Shown here: in pieces, positions 1 to 12,199 of the stretch
Layout of the letters: the number at the start of each line of letters is the position of its first letter
Numbering within the stretch: position 1 is the stretch's first letter
Source: Echinometra lucunter
Lineage: Eukaryota > Echinodermata > Echinoidea > Camarodonta > Echinometridae
DNA length: 64,000 bases
Direction of reading: 5' to 3'
Assembly (NCBI GenBank): GCA_029962745.1
Contig: CM057152.1
Span: forward strand, 24,447,176 to 24,511,175
Notes under the pieces: generated by a model
The model's database searches: none
Told to the model about the DNA's origin: nothing
What the model saw: only the letters and a program-made list of their open reading frames with translations
Translations under genes and position numbers: made by a program

Positions 1-2
1 TC

Positions 3-104
3 CCCACACTTCCATCCTACTTAGAATGTGAGGAAAGTGATGAAGACCTGTGCAACAATGAAGAAGCCCTGGATCCTCAAGTGATGGTTGTTATAGCAAC
101 ATAG
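3..104 (+). CDS. Possible C-terminal coding tail of an unrecognised gene, cut by the window edge
   Basis: The third forward frame is open from the left edge to a TAG at 102-104. It encodes about 33 residues rich in Glu, Asp and Asn (an ECEESDEDLCNNEEALDP-like stretch) ending VMVVIAT. The acidic composition and clean ending suggest the last exon of a host gene or the end of a transposon ORF. No domain is visible and the start lies outside the window. I see no AATAAA signal in the next 200 bases. An open stretch this short can arise by chance, so the call is weak. Confidence 0.3.
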   Translation, partial: PTLPSYLECEESDEDLCNNEEALDPQVMVVIAT

Positions 105-326
105 GATGGATGAATGTCACAGAGAAGACTTTCTAACTGGTAGTGACAATTTAAAAAAAAAGGTTTTGAAGCATGAAATGAAAATGAATACTTTGTTTTA
201 ATATATTTATCTTGGGTATGAATAAGTTTGGAAAGGCCAAAAAGTGATTACTACATATCTATTATTATGCAAATGAAGTAATTCCTGCATCATCGTCAAT
301 TGACAGGGGAGAATTGATATTATTAT

Positions 327-1405
327 GCATACATACATACATTTTGGTATTTATATAGTACCTTTCCATTAACATGCTCAAAGCGCTTTACAATATATGA
401 AATCAATAAACTATAATTCTGCTCTCCAAGTGCTGTTTACAATATATAAAGATAGGATTACTCAGAAAATAAATAGGTTTTTTAGTTTGTTTTTGAATAA
501 TTGGACTGAACGACATGAACGGATACAAATGGGGAGGCTATTCCAGATACTAGGACCAGTGAAACCTGTTTTGTTGACCTTTCTTAGAGTTCATTTTTGG
601 AATTAGTAAACGGAGAGGATCTATTCTTGAACGTAATGAATAACAAGATTATTGGGCTGGAGAAAACAAACTCGAAATGTAGTGTGGAGTCAAGTTATTT
701 GTGGACATGTAAACAAACAAAGCAATCTTATATGTTATTCTCTTTTGGACCGGCAACCAGTGAAGTTCTTTAAGCAGAGGAAACACGTGATCATACTTTC
801 TGGCTTTTGAAATGATACGGCTGCACGATTCTGAATTCGTTGTAGTCTTTCAATATCGGAAACATTAATATTAATCAAAAGAGAATTTGCATTATCAAGA
901 CGGCTTAACACCAGTGAGCGAAGAGCATGATGACATGCCTCATCCGTCCACATCTTTCTGACCCTAGATATACTGTATAAATGAAAATTAAGTATCCTAC
1001 GAAGTGTAGTTACATGGTTAGACATAGTTAGAGGCGAGTCCAGGTTAACAAAAGGCTGACAGACTCAGCAGCTTCAAAATGGCATCACCGATTAGCAATT
1101 TAACATGATCAGGTAAATAATTCCTAAGTCTAGGAGAAATGATCAATAATAATGCTGTTTTGTGTTCATTCAAGAGTAACTTATTCCTTACCATCCATTC
1201 ATTAACTTCCCGCACACATTTCTCTATCAAAGAAATTGCATTCTGAAAGCTAGTTGGGGATTTTGGATGGAATGAATAATATAATTGAACATCGTCAGCA
1301 TATAAATGAAAATCAACATTGTTGTTCCTCAAAATGTCACCAAGTGGTCTCAAATATAAAGTAAATGGTAGAGGTCCCAATACGGAACCAATTGGGGATA
1401 CCAGC
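327..1405 (-). mobile_element. CR1/L2-like non-LTR retrotransposon, 5'-truncated 3' portion
   Basis: On the minus strand, 1405-1045 encodes the end of a reverse transcriptase palm. A GSVLGPLPFTLYL motif is followed by FHLYADDVQLYYSF, which contains the YADD catalytic box. Positions 1025-735 encode the following thumb-type region (LRSLVLSRLDNANSLL, then IERLQRIQNRAAVSF), typical of CR1/L2/Crack-clade LINEs. The two blocks are in different frames, so the copy is dead. At about 400-345 the minus strand carries the AAAGCGCTTTGAGCATG and AAAGG-TACTATATAAATACC motifs common at the 3' ends of such elements, followed by an ATGT microsatellite tail near 343-327. Endonuclease and most of the RT are missing upstream of 1405. 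Confidence 0.8.
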
Positions 1406-1419
1406 TGAAACTAGTTTTA

Positions 1420-2010
1420 TCCTGATGCCTCGTGCTTGAGCGACACCCCTATAATATCTCCGGCAAAGCACCCCTTTCCTTTTCGAAGCTTTGCCCACTG
1501 AGATTAGATATCCAAGTTACCTCATAAAAAACTACATTGGTATGCCCTATGCTCATGATTCCAGTTCTGATTTAACGCAGTAATGACTAAGAAAAGGAAA
1601 TACAGCTGTTAAGGATTTTTCTCATACGTAGTTCTGCTGAAATGTTTATTGATCAATCCCAATTTTCTGTCTAGTTTACTGGTTGTTGCCTTTAATAGTT
1701 TCTAGTTCATTTCCATAGTCAGTATAAGGTTAACCTCACTTGTCAGCCTGAATGTTTCACCTGGGTCAAAGCTACAAAAATGGGCCTTTGTATCAAATTA
1801 TAGGGTCACTTATATGACCCAGGGGCCTTTGGGACATTTTGAGGGTCCTAAGCAGCTGGCATGGCCCGTTGTTTGCTTGATCAACCTTGACATCATGACT
1901 TTGTTTTTATGCGGTAACTTGGATAATCTAATCTGGGGCAAAGCTTCCAAAGAGGAGGGGTGCTTTGCCGGAGATATCATTGGGGCGTCGCTCCAGTACA
2001 AGGCATCAGA
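1420..2010. mobile_element. Inverted-repeat (foldback/MITE-like) element, about 590 bp
   Basis: The segment 1420-1521 is an imperfect reverse complement of 1913-2010. Shared blocks include GGTAACTTGGAT, GGGGTGCTTTGCCGGAGAT and AGGCATCAG. The central roughly 390 bases show no coding potential. The open frames at 1810-2023 simply overlap the right inverted arm. The element sits between the truncated CR1/L2-like LINE and the L1/Tx1-like LINE. I could not define a target-site duplication, so the exact ends are uncertain. Confidence 0.6.
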
Positions 2011-2083
2011 AAATCTATTTTAAATAGGCCTTTTGGTGTTTATTGTAACTGGGTTCAGCTGATATCCCCCAAAATAATCCCCG

Positions 2084-4765
2084 CTATTTATGTTGCCACC
2101 ATGATGGTAAACATTTTACTGTATTACAAAATTTTACTTCAAGGTCGGATCCATTAATTCCCACATGTATATCTTTCCACTCTGCATTTCGGAGCTTTGC
2201 CAAACTAATACCGCTTTCACACCAAGGTATGGTCGCTGGGTACGGTCGCAGAGACCGTACCCAGCGACCGATGAAACCATGGTGTGAAAGCATTTCATCG
2301 TACTCAGCGAACCGATCGTTTTGGCCGGAAACGATCGGTCGATCGAAACGCTGAGTCCGACCTATAGGTACTTCAGCGACCGATCGCGACCGATGCAAAC
2401 TTGATGTGAAAGCACATCGTTCTCTGCGACCGATCGAAATGCAATGATCCCCCCCATACATGCCCACGCTCTATCCCTACTTCCGCTTCCGGCTAGGTCA
2501 GCTATACTGCGACCGATCGCTCAGGGCCTGACCAAATTTTTGAAAGCACGTCCGATCGGTCGCCGGGTACGGTCTCTGCGACCGTACCTAGGCACCGTAC
2601 CTTGGTGTGAAAGCGGTATAAGTGTTTCAATAACCCTCTGCCATAAAGCTTTAACATCATTACAGAGCCAGAATAAATGCTCATAAGATTCCAGGTTGTT
2701 TTTACAGAATGAACAGTTATTAGTATCAATAAAACAAAATTTGAACAAATGTTCGTTGGTGTATATTGCACCATGAAGTCATTTATATTGAAATTCTCTT
2801 ACTTTTGGTAAGATTATTGTGATTCTAGGTCTTATGAATATTCCTGAGATTTCTTTTTTTGAGACATCAAATTATTATGGTCATCTTTTACTTGAAAAGG
2901 ATAAAGATGTTGTAAATTTGTTACAAAGTCTTCATAACCTTTCTAGATGGTATATATTTCAGTGGAATTTTTTCCCAAACGTCTTCAAAGAGATATTGTA
3001 ACTGTGTACGCCATTCGAGCGTAAATCGTGGAAATTCCCATTATATTTTCCGCTTTTCAAAACTACATCAGTTAGCTTCCAAATTTCCATGATATTTTCA
3101 GCATTCAAACCTAAATTATGAAAACAATCCGTTTTTCCCATCTGCTCTTCCTCGAGAATGTGACCTACTAGATATATATTTTTCTTAAACAAATCCTCAT
3201 CAAAAATTATTTTACCCCTCGAAATGTAATCTTTATTATTTAAAAAAATGGATTAGCTTTCCCTGCACTAAAATTCCTATTTTCCTCCATATCTTGCCAA
3301 GCCCTTAAAATCTCCAAATAAAACTGTGGTGCTTTTAAATTCAATAATTTAACATCGTAATTACAAAGTGAAATAAACCTTCCACCCACTTTTCTAAAGC
3401 TATAATGAAAATAAAGTTTCCAGCCCATATTTGTTTCCCCAAAAAGTAACCATTTTAACCACATTGCTCTGTGAGTTTTCACAAATAAATCAAAATCTAT
3501 CATCCTTAAGCCACCATCCCCGTAGTCCTGGTAACAAATGTCTCTCTTAATTCTGTCTTTTCCGTTCCATATAAATTCAATTCTTGATTTCTGTTACTAT
3601 CCACTTTGGAACGACTAATGATGACGAAACATAGTTCAGTTTTGACAAGGCATTTTAAGCAAATGTACTTTCCCTATTATTGTCAAGTCTCACTGATTCC
3701 ACCATCACAGAATCCTTTTAATTTTACTCAAAATCTCCTTATAATTCAGATCTTCCATCCTCTTTAAATCCAAAGAAAAATATACGCCTAAAATTTGCAT
3801 TTCCGTTACAACATTGCCAAATGGTAATGTTCCCGAGTCATTTCTGATTTTCCTATCCTCATTATCTTAGTTTTTTCTATGTTAACTTCTAAACCGCTCA
3901 AGTCATGGAAAGCTTGGAATATGTCATGTATTCTTTTAACTGATGTTTCATTTCTAACAAACAAAGACATGTCATCGGCATATAAAATTTGTCGAACTTC
4001 AGAATTATCAAATTCCACTCCTTTGATAACACTGTCATTTCTAAGCGCCTGAACCATATAGTTTCTATGCCTAGCAAAAACAGATACGGTGAAAATGGGT
4101 CACCCTACCTTACCCCTTTCTTAATATCAAAATAACCAGTGGAGAGACCTCCATTCATAACACAACTACAAATTCCGGTATACATGGTTTCAACCCAAGA
4201 ACAAAAATACTGTCCAAACCCAAATAATTCTAATACTTTGAAAAGAAAGTTATGTCAGACAGAGTCAAAAGCCTTTTGGAAATCGACTGCTATGAGGAAA
4301 ATATCTTCCTCGCAGTAATTATTAAAGTAAAAATTACATCGTCTATCAGACGTATAGCTTCACCAATGTGTCTTCCATTTATATAGCCAACTTGATCAGG
4401 AAAAATCGTGTCACTGAAAACGTCTTTTATTCGTTTTGCCATTATCTTTGCGATTATCAGTGTTTAACAACGTAATTGGTCTATAGTTTTTAGCATATAA
4501 AGGATTTTTCCATCTTTTCCAATTAATGTTATAACACCTTGTTTCTGAGACGTTGATAAACAAGCCTTTTCAAATGCTTCATTGAAAACATCAACCAGTA
4601 ACCCATCTAAGTGCGGCCAAAATGTAAGATAAAATTCTACCGTAAATCCGTCGTTTCCAGGAGATTTGTTAAGCTTCATACTTTGTAGCGCTTTATAACA
4701 TTCTTCTCTGGTAACTTTTCCTTCACAAGTATTCATACTTTCAACATTTAGGTGCGGTAATCAAA
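2084..4765 (-). mobile_element. L1/Tx1-like LINE ORF2 remnant, 5'-truncated and interrupted by a MITE
   Basis: Reading the minus strand from 4736, a typical L1/Tx1 reverse transcriptase unfolds: MKLNKSPGNDGFTVEFY, NYRPITLLNTD, an AVDFQKAFDSV box near 4270, GVR-GDPFSPYLF near 4110, and QILYADDMSLFVRN with the YADD catalytic site near 3980. The C-terminal region follows (LNLKAPQFYLEILRAWQDME around 3330, and a CSFC...EHLFWLC zinc-knuckle-like end near 2690), finishing near 2160-2084. Stops and frameshifts between about 4060 and 4460 and again below 3800 make it non-functional. The apurinic endonuclease and ORF1 are absent. The final segment is split by the element at 2209-2618. Confidence 0.85.
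2209..2618. mobile_element. PIF/Harbinger-like MITE with TAA target duplication
   Basis: The ends are inverted repeats beginning TACCGCTTTCACACCAAGGTA. The first 21 bases are identical at both ends. Beyond a short mismatch, a further identical block (GTACGGTCGCAGAGACCGTA) extends the imperfect repeat to about 54 bases. TAA flanks both ends (2206-2208 and 2619-2621), matching the TWA duplications of PIF/Harbinger transposons. Removing the element with one TAA joins the host LINE frame seamlessly on the minus strand (VIETL into SLAKLRNAEWK). The 410 bp carry no transposase, so it is non-autonomous. The interior is full of CGACCGATCG-like self-complementary words. Confidence 0.85.
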
Positions 4766-5929
4766 AGTCACATAGATGCCGGTCTACAGGGGAGAATACT
4801 GCAATATACCATATTTTTGTTCTAAATATAATCGGTGTCCATGAGAAATCGTGCATACGTCATATTGCGGTGTTGGCTAATTCGAGACACCCCAACCTGA
4901 GGAGGACCCCCCCCCCTTTTTTTTGCGTCTCAACAAATTTTATTGGTGAAACAGATACATGAAAAAAGTTGATAGCTCCTCCCTCTTTAGAGAATTTTGG
5001 ATATATTTGGGTAGGTAGGCATTTGAATGATTAAAATAAAGATTTTTCTCATGCATCATACATATGTAATGCCATATGCAGCTTTTACATTGTTAGAATG
5101 TATTTTAGAACAATGTTAAACTGAAAAGGTGAAACAGTTTAACTTGTAGTCCTTAATATACTATTCCTTCTGTAGTGTCCGTAACACTGGCTCCTTCTCA
5201 TTTCTACCCATGATATTGAAACTACAACACACCGATGCATTTTGTTTTATACTTATTTCCACATCTAACTTATTCTATTAGAATGAAATATGAATACTGA
5301 ATTACTCTTACGTAAATTTTTGTTTCACTTTTCTATTATTAAATTCATGAAAAAGAGCACTCTTTTTTAGGAAAGGGGAAATTTCTTATTTATATGGAGA
5401 CATATTGAGAAGAGCAACTGTAAATATCAAATTTAAATGACAAATTAGAAGTATTTAGCTATTTTTACACATCACACACTTGTGAGATTCCAGGTGTTAC
5501 AGACACTATAAATACCATTAATTCAATTGCTAAAAAAACCTTTATGCTTAGCTGAATATTATCATACCACAGCTAGTCCCCGGGGGTAGTCACACCAAGC
5601 AAAGTGCATAAGTGTATAAGAACTTTGAAAACATTTTCATATATGTGTAGTATGAATGACACCGTTACGGACACTACAAGAAATTCCAGACAAAATTTAT
5701 AATCGCACTGGGGGCATATATTTTTGTAAAGTTTGTTATGTTGTTACGATAATGAGATTGATTAAAGACTCACCATGAACAAATAATGATTACGAATCAA
5801 AACTAAATTATCTTATTAAACTATCTTATAATGTACATTAGCAAAATCAAACAGCAAGAACTTACATGTACTACTAGGTAAGGTGGGAGATTTAGCGTCT
5901 AATAAATCCAGTTATAATTCCAAGTGGTT
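4766..5929. other. AT-rich non-coding stretch, no gene seen
   Basis: I find no coding region here. There is a C9/T9 tract near 4908-4924. Three variants of a GTTACNGACACTA word occur near 5174-5189 (reverse orientation), 5494-5510 and 5663-5677, which may mark remains of a repeat. Otherwise the sequence is unremarkable and AT-rich. Confidence 0.5.
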
Positions 5930-6265
5930 TCAGACAGGGCTGGCGAAAATTCTAGGGTTAAAGTCCTTGACGATATCGAAAATAACGGCGATGATGATGA
6001 GGATGGCGATATCTAAAGTGGGATCAGTGTTCACAAAGTTGAACTGGGCTAAATATCCACAATAGTAATGAAGACACACTCGATCACAGCCCAGTGGTAT
6101 CCACTCATAAATGTTCAAGTCAGAGTTGAAAGATTTTTCCCACAGGTTGATAGTATTGGTGAGCACTGAAAACTTCCTCTTGGACTTGGAGATGGTAAAT
6201 AGCTTTTGCAAGCACTGAGATAAATTCTGATTCTCTGAGCGAAATCCCAGCCTTTTATATCAATC
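5930..6265 (-). other. Candidate short minus-strand transcription unit with a TATA-like box
   Basis: The minus strand contains TATAAAAGGCTGGG at about 6259-6246, a good match to a metazoan TATA box. Downstream, 6211-5930 is open for 93 codons and includes a hydrophobic ILIIIAVIFDIV run. That frame has no suitable ATG near its start. The first ATG, near 6111, opens only a 20-codon frame. The function is unknown and chance remains a serious alternative. Confidence 0.2.
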
Positions 6266-7465
6266 AAATGCATATTCTAGAACTCTCCTGATCCATCCGT
6301 TCAGAGAACAATCTTTCCCATTCTAGTAAAAGCAGAATCTACAGTATTCTTGAATGTTCTCTCCCAGCTAACTGACACATGTAAACAAAAAAACCTTTGC
6401 TATCAATTGTTCTATTTCCTTCCTGGCAGAGTGAGTCTAGTGAGTTCACTATAAGGTCATTACAACATAAAAGATTCCAGAATTACCACGCATGTCCTTT
6501 TAGCTGGCTCATTAAACATGTAAGCAATATACTGTGATACTGATACAAATCACATAAATGAAGTGATATAACAAGACATAGGGAATAATTTAGACAGTTC
6601 CTTTTCTGCATACACGGTGATTGCTATAATTCTTGATGCGTTTAACAGCAAACTAGAAATAATGCTTTCTCTTCTAGAAATTTCTGTAGTTATAAACATA
6701 CAAAGAAAAGTGCAACGAAACTTCTCAAAAAAATCCTTCATTCATATAACAATCTATGTTTGATCTTTTATTTCTGATAGGACAACAAGAGTTGCTAAGA
6801 AAATATAACTAGTAAACTAATTAGTATTATGCTAAAAAATGTATGAATTATAGAAGCAAAATCATGGACGTGGCTATTTAAAAAAAGTATTACAGATGCC
6901 TATTTTCACATGAATAACCACTGTATTGCAATTTGTGGGTAAATTCTCAAGCCGTAAACAGATACTGAGTGGGGATAAAATGGACTATGACATAGCATGA
7001 AAAGATCTGGCATATCTTTTCATGGTGAAAACGTATTCCAAACGACAAATTTTCAGAGTGCAAATGCGTAACCTTAACCATTCTCACACAGCCAACACAA
7101 ATGAAACTGAAACAAAAGTTGCTGCCTGATGGAGAACTCATATGGTCTAACATTTTAGGCCTCAAGTCATTTGATTATATGGCTTTGGGTTTCTAGGAGC
7201 GATGCATAACGTTTCTGGTAGAAAAGTTGTACCCTGATTGTGCCTATACCAAGTACAAACATTTATTGAATAATTAATATTTGAGTACCACAAAACATTC
7301 TTGTATATCAGTGTGCAGATGTTCCATGTATTTGTGATGCTAACCCCAAATTATTTATGACTGCTTGCATTTCATTTGTATCATGACAAAGATATCTGTA
7401 TGTCCTAATAAATATAAATTGTAAATAGTAAACATGGCTTTATTGTGGCTTTCTTTGGGTCATTA
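6266..7465. other. AT-rich non-coding stretch, nothing recognised
   Basis: Only short unconvincing reading frames occur here. No repeat arms, retrotransposon motifs or RNA genes are visible. The stretch ends at the terminal repeat of the foldback element starting near 7472. Confidence 0.5.
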
Positions 7466-7471
7466 ATTTTG

Positions 7472-7596
7472 GGGTCCGCCTACTTGACCGAAGGTCCGCG
7501 AGGCCGAAGACCCGTGAGACCGAAGGCCCGCGAGGCCGACTTTTTTTTTTTTTTTTATAATCTTATTTTCCTTCATCAGGTGCCGCGGTCGCGGTC
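7472..7596 (+). repeat. Left outer terminal inverted repeat of the foldback element
   Basis: This GC-rich end contains four CCGAAGG/GGCCGA-type words, a 17-base T-run, TCTTATTTTCCTTCATCA and GGTGCCGCGGTCG. It is mirrored at 12,916-13,025. It is cut off abruptly after GCGGTCGA, where the satellite array begins. Confidence 0.75.
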
Positions 7597-7597
7597 G

Positions 7598-10500
7598 AAC
7601 ATGATTGGACATGTGTAACTTTCAATTTTAATCATATTTCAATGAAAAAAAATCTGTTATAGAGTCTTTGTGATTATAAAAAAAAATCCATGCATTTGCT
7701 CTGTATTATATGTAAAGATAAAAATTTGTGACCTTTTGACCTCTGGTGACCTTTTCACCATAAAAAAATTGCATATAACGCAGCACAAACTTGTAGAGTT
7801 CAATTATGCCAACAATTTAAGGGGTCATATGATATATATTTCTGAAGAATTGCAAAGTTAGAGCAGTTACAATCTATCGATACCCCTAAATTTCTACAAC
7901 CAGCTGTAATAGTGGGCGTGGTCATGGGGGTATCTTCCATCCCAGTTTTTTCACTGGCAACATTAACTTTCTGGTATTAAATAAGAACATGATTGGACAT
8001 GTGTAACTTTCAATTTTAATCATATTTCAATGAAAAAAATCTGTTATAGAGTCTTTGTGATTATAAAGAAAATCCATGCATTTGCTCTATATTAGATGTA
8101 AAGATCAAAATTTGTAACCTTTTGACCCCTGGTGACCTTTTCACCATAGAAATTTGCATATAACGCAGCACAAACTTGTAGAGCTCAATTATGCCAACAT
8201 TTTAAGGGGTCATATGATATATATTTCTGAAGAATTGCAAAGTTATAGCAGTCATAATCTATCGATACCCCTAAATTTCTACAACCAGCTGTAAAAGTGG
8301 GCGTGGTCATGGGGGTATCATCCATCCCAGTTTTTTCACTGGCAACATTAACTTTCTGGTATTAAATAAGAACATGATTGGACATGTGTAACTTTCAATT
8401 TTAATCATATTTCAATGAAAAAAAATCTGTTATAGAGTCTTTGTGGTTATAAAAAGAATCCATGCATTTGCTCTGTATTAGATGTAAAGATCAAAATTTG
8501 TGAACTTTTGACCTCTGGTGACCTTTTCACCATAAAAATTTGCATATAACGCAGCACAAACTTGTAGAGCTCAATTATGCCAACAATTTAAGGGGTCATA
8601 TGATATATATTTCTGAATAATTGCAAAGTTAGAGCAGTTACAAACTATGCATACCCCTAAATTTCTACAACCAGCTATAATAGTGGGCATGGTCATGGGG
8701 GGATCTTCCATCCCGGCTTTTTCACTGGCAACATTAACTTTCTGGTATTAAATAAGAACATGATTGGACATGTGTAACTTTCAATTTTAATCATATTTCA
8801 ATGAAAAAATCTGTTATAGAGTCTTTGTGATTATAAGAAAATCCATGCATTTGCTCTATATTAGATGAAAAGATCAAAATTTGTGACCTTTTGACCCCTG
8901 GTGACCTTTTCACCATAAAAAAATGCATAAAACGCAGCACAAACTTGTAGAACTCAATAAGGCCAACATTTTAAGGGGTCATATGATATATATTTCTGAA
9001 GAATTGCAAAGTTATAGCAGTCATAATCTATCGATACCCCTAAATTTCTACAACCAGCTGTAAAAGTGGGCGTGGTCATGGGGGTATCATCCATCCCAGT
9101 TTTTTCACTGGCATCATTAACTTTCTGGTATTAAATAAGAACATGATTGGACATGTGTAACTTTCAATTTTAATCATATTTCAATGAAAAAAATCTGTTA
9201 TAGAGTCTTTGTGATTATAAAAAGAATCCATGCATTTGCTCTATATTAGATGTAAAGATCAAAATTTGTGACCTTTTGACCTCTGGTGACCTTTTCACCA
9301 TAAAAATTTGCATATAACGCAGCACAAACTTGTAGAGCTCAATTATGCCAACAATTTAAGGGGTCATATGATATATATTTCTGAATAATTGCAAAGTTAG
9401 AGCAGTTACAAACTATGCATACCCCTAAATTTCTACAACCAGCTATAATAGTGGGCATGGTCATGGGGGGATCTTCCATCCCGGCTTTTTCACTGGCAAC
9501 ATTAACTTTCTGGTATTAAATAAGAACATGATTGGACATGTGTAACTTTCAATTTTAATCATATTTCAATGAAAAAAATCTGTTATAGAGTCTTTGTGAT
9601 TATAAAGAAAATCCATGCATTTGCTCTATATTAGATGAAAAGATCAAAATTTGTGACCTTTTGACCCCTGGTGACCTTTTCACCATAAAAAAATGCATAA
9701 AACGCAGCACAAACTTGTAGAACTCAATAAGGCCAACATTTTAAGGGGTCATATGATATATATTTCTGAAGAATTGCAAAGTTATAGCAGTCATAAACTA
9801 TCGATACCCCTAAATTTCTACAACCAGCTGTAAAAGTGGGCGTGGTCATGGGGGTATCATCCATCCCAGTTTTTTCACTGGCATCATTAACTTTCTGGTA
9901 TTAAATAAGAACATGATTGGACATGTGTAACTTTCAATTTTAATCATATTTCAATGAAAAAAATCTGTTATAGAGTCTTTGTGATTATAAAAAGAATCCA
10001 TGCATTTGCTCTATATTAGATGTAAAGATCAAAATTTGTGACCTTTTGACCTCTGGTGACCTTTTCACCATAAAAATTTGCATATAACGCAGCACAAACT
10101 TGTAGAGCTCAATTATGCCAACAATTTAAGGGGTCATATGATATATATTTCTGAAGAATTGCAAAGTTAGAGCAGTTACAAACTATCTATACCCCTAATT
10201 TTCTACAACCAGCTGTAAAAGTGGGCGTGGTCATGAGGGTATCTTCCATCCCAGCTTTTTCACTGGCGACATTAACTTTCTGGTATTAAATAAGAACATG
10301 ATTGGACATATGTAACTTTCAATTTTAATCAAATTTCAATGAAAAAATCTGTCATAGGGTCTTTGTGATAAAAAAATCCCCGCATTTGCATTATTTTAGA
10401 AATATAAAGGTCAAAATTTGTGACCTTTTGACCTCTGGTGACCTTTTCACCATAAAAATTTGCATAAAACGCAGCACAAACTTGTAGAACTCAATTAGGC

Positions 10501-10680
10501 CGACATATTAAGGGGTCATACAACATATATATGTGAAGAATTGCAAAGTTAGGGCAGTTACAAACTGTCAATACCCCCAATTTTCTACAATCAGCTGTAA
10601 AAGTGGGCGTGGTCAAAAAGTCCATGGGGGGTATCTTCCATCCCAGTTTTTTTGCTGGCAACATCAATTTTCTGAATTGT
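7598..10680 (+). repeat. Satellite array: eight units of about 385 bp
   Basis: Units begin with AACATGATTGGACATGTGTA at 7598, 7986, 8371, 8757, 9140, 9525, 9910 and 10,295, a spacing of 383-388 bp. Diagnostic variants alternate. Units at 8371 and 9140 share AACTATGCATACCCC and GTGGGCATGG. Units at 7986, 8757 and 9525 share AGCAGTCATAA and GGTATCATCC. The core is therefore a roughly 770 bp dimer repeated in tandem, with more diverged edge units, as expected from unequal exchange. Each unit contains a GACCTTTTGACC block. The small reading frames are not coding. Confidence 0.95.
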
Positions 10681-10744
10681 TAGACCCAGGGCTACATGAA
10701 AATAACCATTTCCGTAAGTCACACCGGGGGTGCACTATGACCCC

Positions 10745-11600
10745 CACTAGCCCATGGCCTAAGTGGTTTAAGGCGCCTCGTTGCAGCGGCGTAACAGGTG
10801 CCTGTTATCAGAGGGGAGGGGGCAGAGCCAAATATTTCCCGGTAACTCCGTCTAGACTTAGTGGCGTAGCTAGGATTTCAGTTTAGGGGGCGGTAATGAG
10901 CATGGGAAGCGCACTCCCAAAGGGGGGTGCAGGGAGGGGGGAGTGTCCCCGAGAAGCGCGAAAGCTCCGACATTTTCTTCGAATTGTTCTTTGTCTGCTC
11001 CTACTCTTCTCACGTTCTCTGCCTGTTAGCGGGGGGGGGGGGGGGGGGGAAGAGAAAAAATTCGAATTGCGGAAGCTTTGACGTTTCTTTGAATCGTTCC
11101 TTGTCTGCTCCTGCTCTTCTTACGTTCTCTGCCTGTTATCGGGGGGGGGGGGGAGAAAAAATTCGAATTGCGGAAGCTTCGATGTTTCTTTGAATCGTTC
11201 CTTGTCTGCTCCCGCTCTTCTTACATTTTCTGCCTATTATGGGGGGGGGGCACAGCCAAAAATTTCTCGGTAATTAAGTCTAAAATTAGTTGCGAAGCTA
11301 GGATTTAATTCAAGGGGGCGGTAGTCAGCACGCGAAGCGTGCGAAACACTTGCTGAGTGCGCAAAAAGCGCTCGGGGGGGGGGGGGGATGCAGGGAAGGG
11401 GAAGCTGTGACGATTATTTTGACTATTCCTTGTCTGCTCCCGCTCTTCTTACGTTCTCCTATACCTTTTTCTTTTCTCGTTCACGTTTCCTCCCTTCTTT
11501 TTCTTTCTTTCTTTTTTTTTTTTTTGTTGGCGTTTTTTTTTTTTTTTTTGGGGGGGGGGGGGGGCGACTGCCCCCGCCCCCTTCGCTACGAGGGCGTAAT
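10745..11600 (+). repeat. Left inner arm of the foldback element with sub-repeats
   Basis: Starting AAGTGGTTTAAGGCGCCTCG, this arm matches the inverse of 12,200-12,925. Within it a roughly 100 bp module is repeated at about 10,970, 11,080 and 11,180 and again near 11,420: TTCGAATTG or GAATCGTTCC, then TTGTCTGCTCC, CTCTTCTTACG, TTCTCTGCCTGTTA and a G-run. Longer GGATTTCAGTTTAGGGGGCGGTA modules recur near 10,875 and 11,305. Long G and T homopolymers break it up. The Gly- or Phe-rich reading frames here are artefacts of those runs. Confidence 0.75.
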
Positions 11601-12199
11601 CAATTAATCAATATAGACGTTCATTTATATATTCATCATTCATGCATTCATTCATTCATTCAGCTATTCATTAATTGATTCTTTTTTTAATATCAATTTT
11701 CTGAGAAAACATTTCAGCTTCTGCTGGAGTATTAACTAATTAGACTTGGAATAGTTTGCAAAAATGCTTTTCATGATACTACGAAATCGGACACCCCATC
11801 CCGTCTCTCACTTCATCGTCTAACGAAATCATGCCAAAGTCTCTGAAGAAATCTACACAACCGAGGTGAAACCAAAACATGTTACAACAATTAGAACATA
11901 GTTCTTAATGAACTGATGAACCAAAATACATTGGTGCCGCATCCGAAGTGGGCCGTTGCAAATTACAAGCTTTTCTTTTTCAGAAATATTCTCACCATAT
12001 TTTGCATATAAACGCACACACTCATCCCACCCACTGATAGACCCAGAGCACGCTCAAATAAAGTGGATATTCTTCCAAGTTCTTTTCCCTCTATACTTTT
12101 CTCACAGCTCATTTTACTTTCAATTTCTCCTATCGTTCCTATTGACATCCCCCCTCTCTCTGTCCCTCTCTGTTCTCTTCCAATTATGTTAACATCTTG
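11601..12199. other. Central spacer of the foldback element
   Basis: This low-complexity and pyrimidine-rich segment (CATT repeats near 11,630-11,670, CT-rich near 12,060-12,180) lies between the inverted arms. No coding region or transposase motif is visible. Confidence 0.5.

Noticed and set aside
1045..1380. Reverse transcriptase of a retron or defence system
   Set aside because: Flanking thumb motifs and the 3' tail are those of a CR1/L2-like retrotransposon, and the setting is eukaryotic.
1810..2157. Overlapping short ORFs on both strands
   Set aside because: They lie on the right arm of an inverted-repeat element and its flank, with no coding signature.
7598..10680. CRISPR-like regular array
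   Set aside because: Units are about 385 bp with no short repeat/unique spacer alternation, and the context is eukaryotic. It is a satellite.
7598..10680. 5S rRNA or histone-type tandem gene cluster
   Set aside because: No 5S or other RNA gene sequence, Pol III boxes or coding frames are visible in the units.
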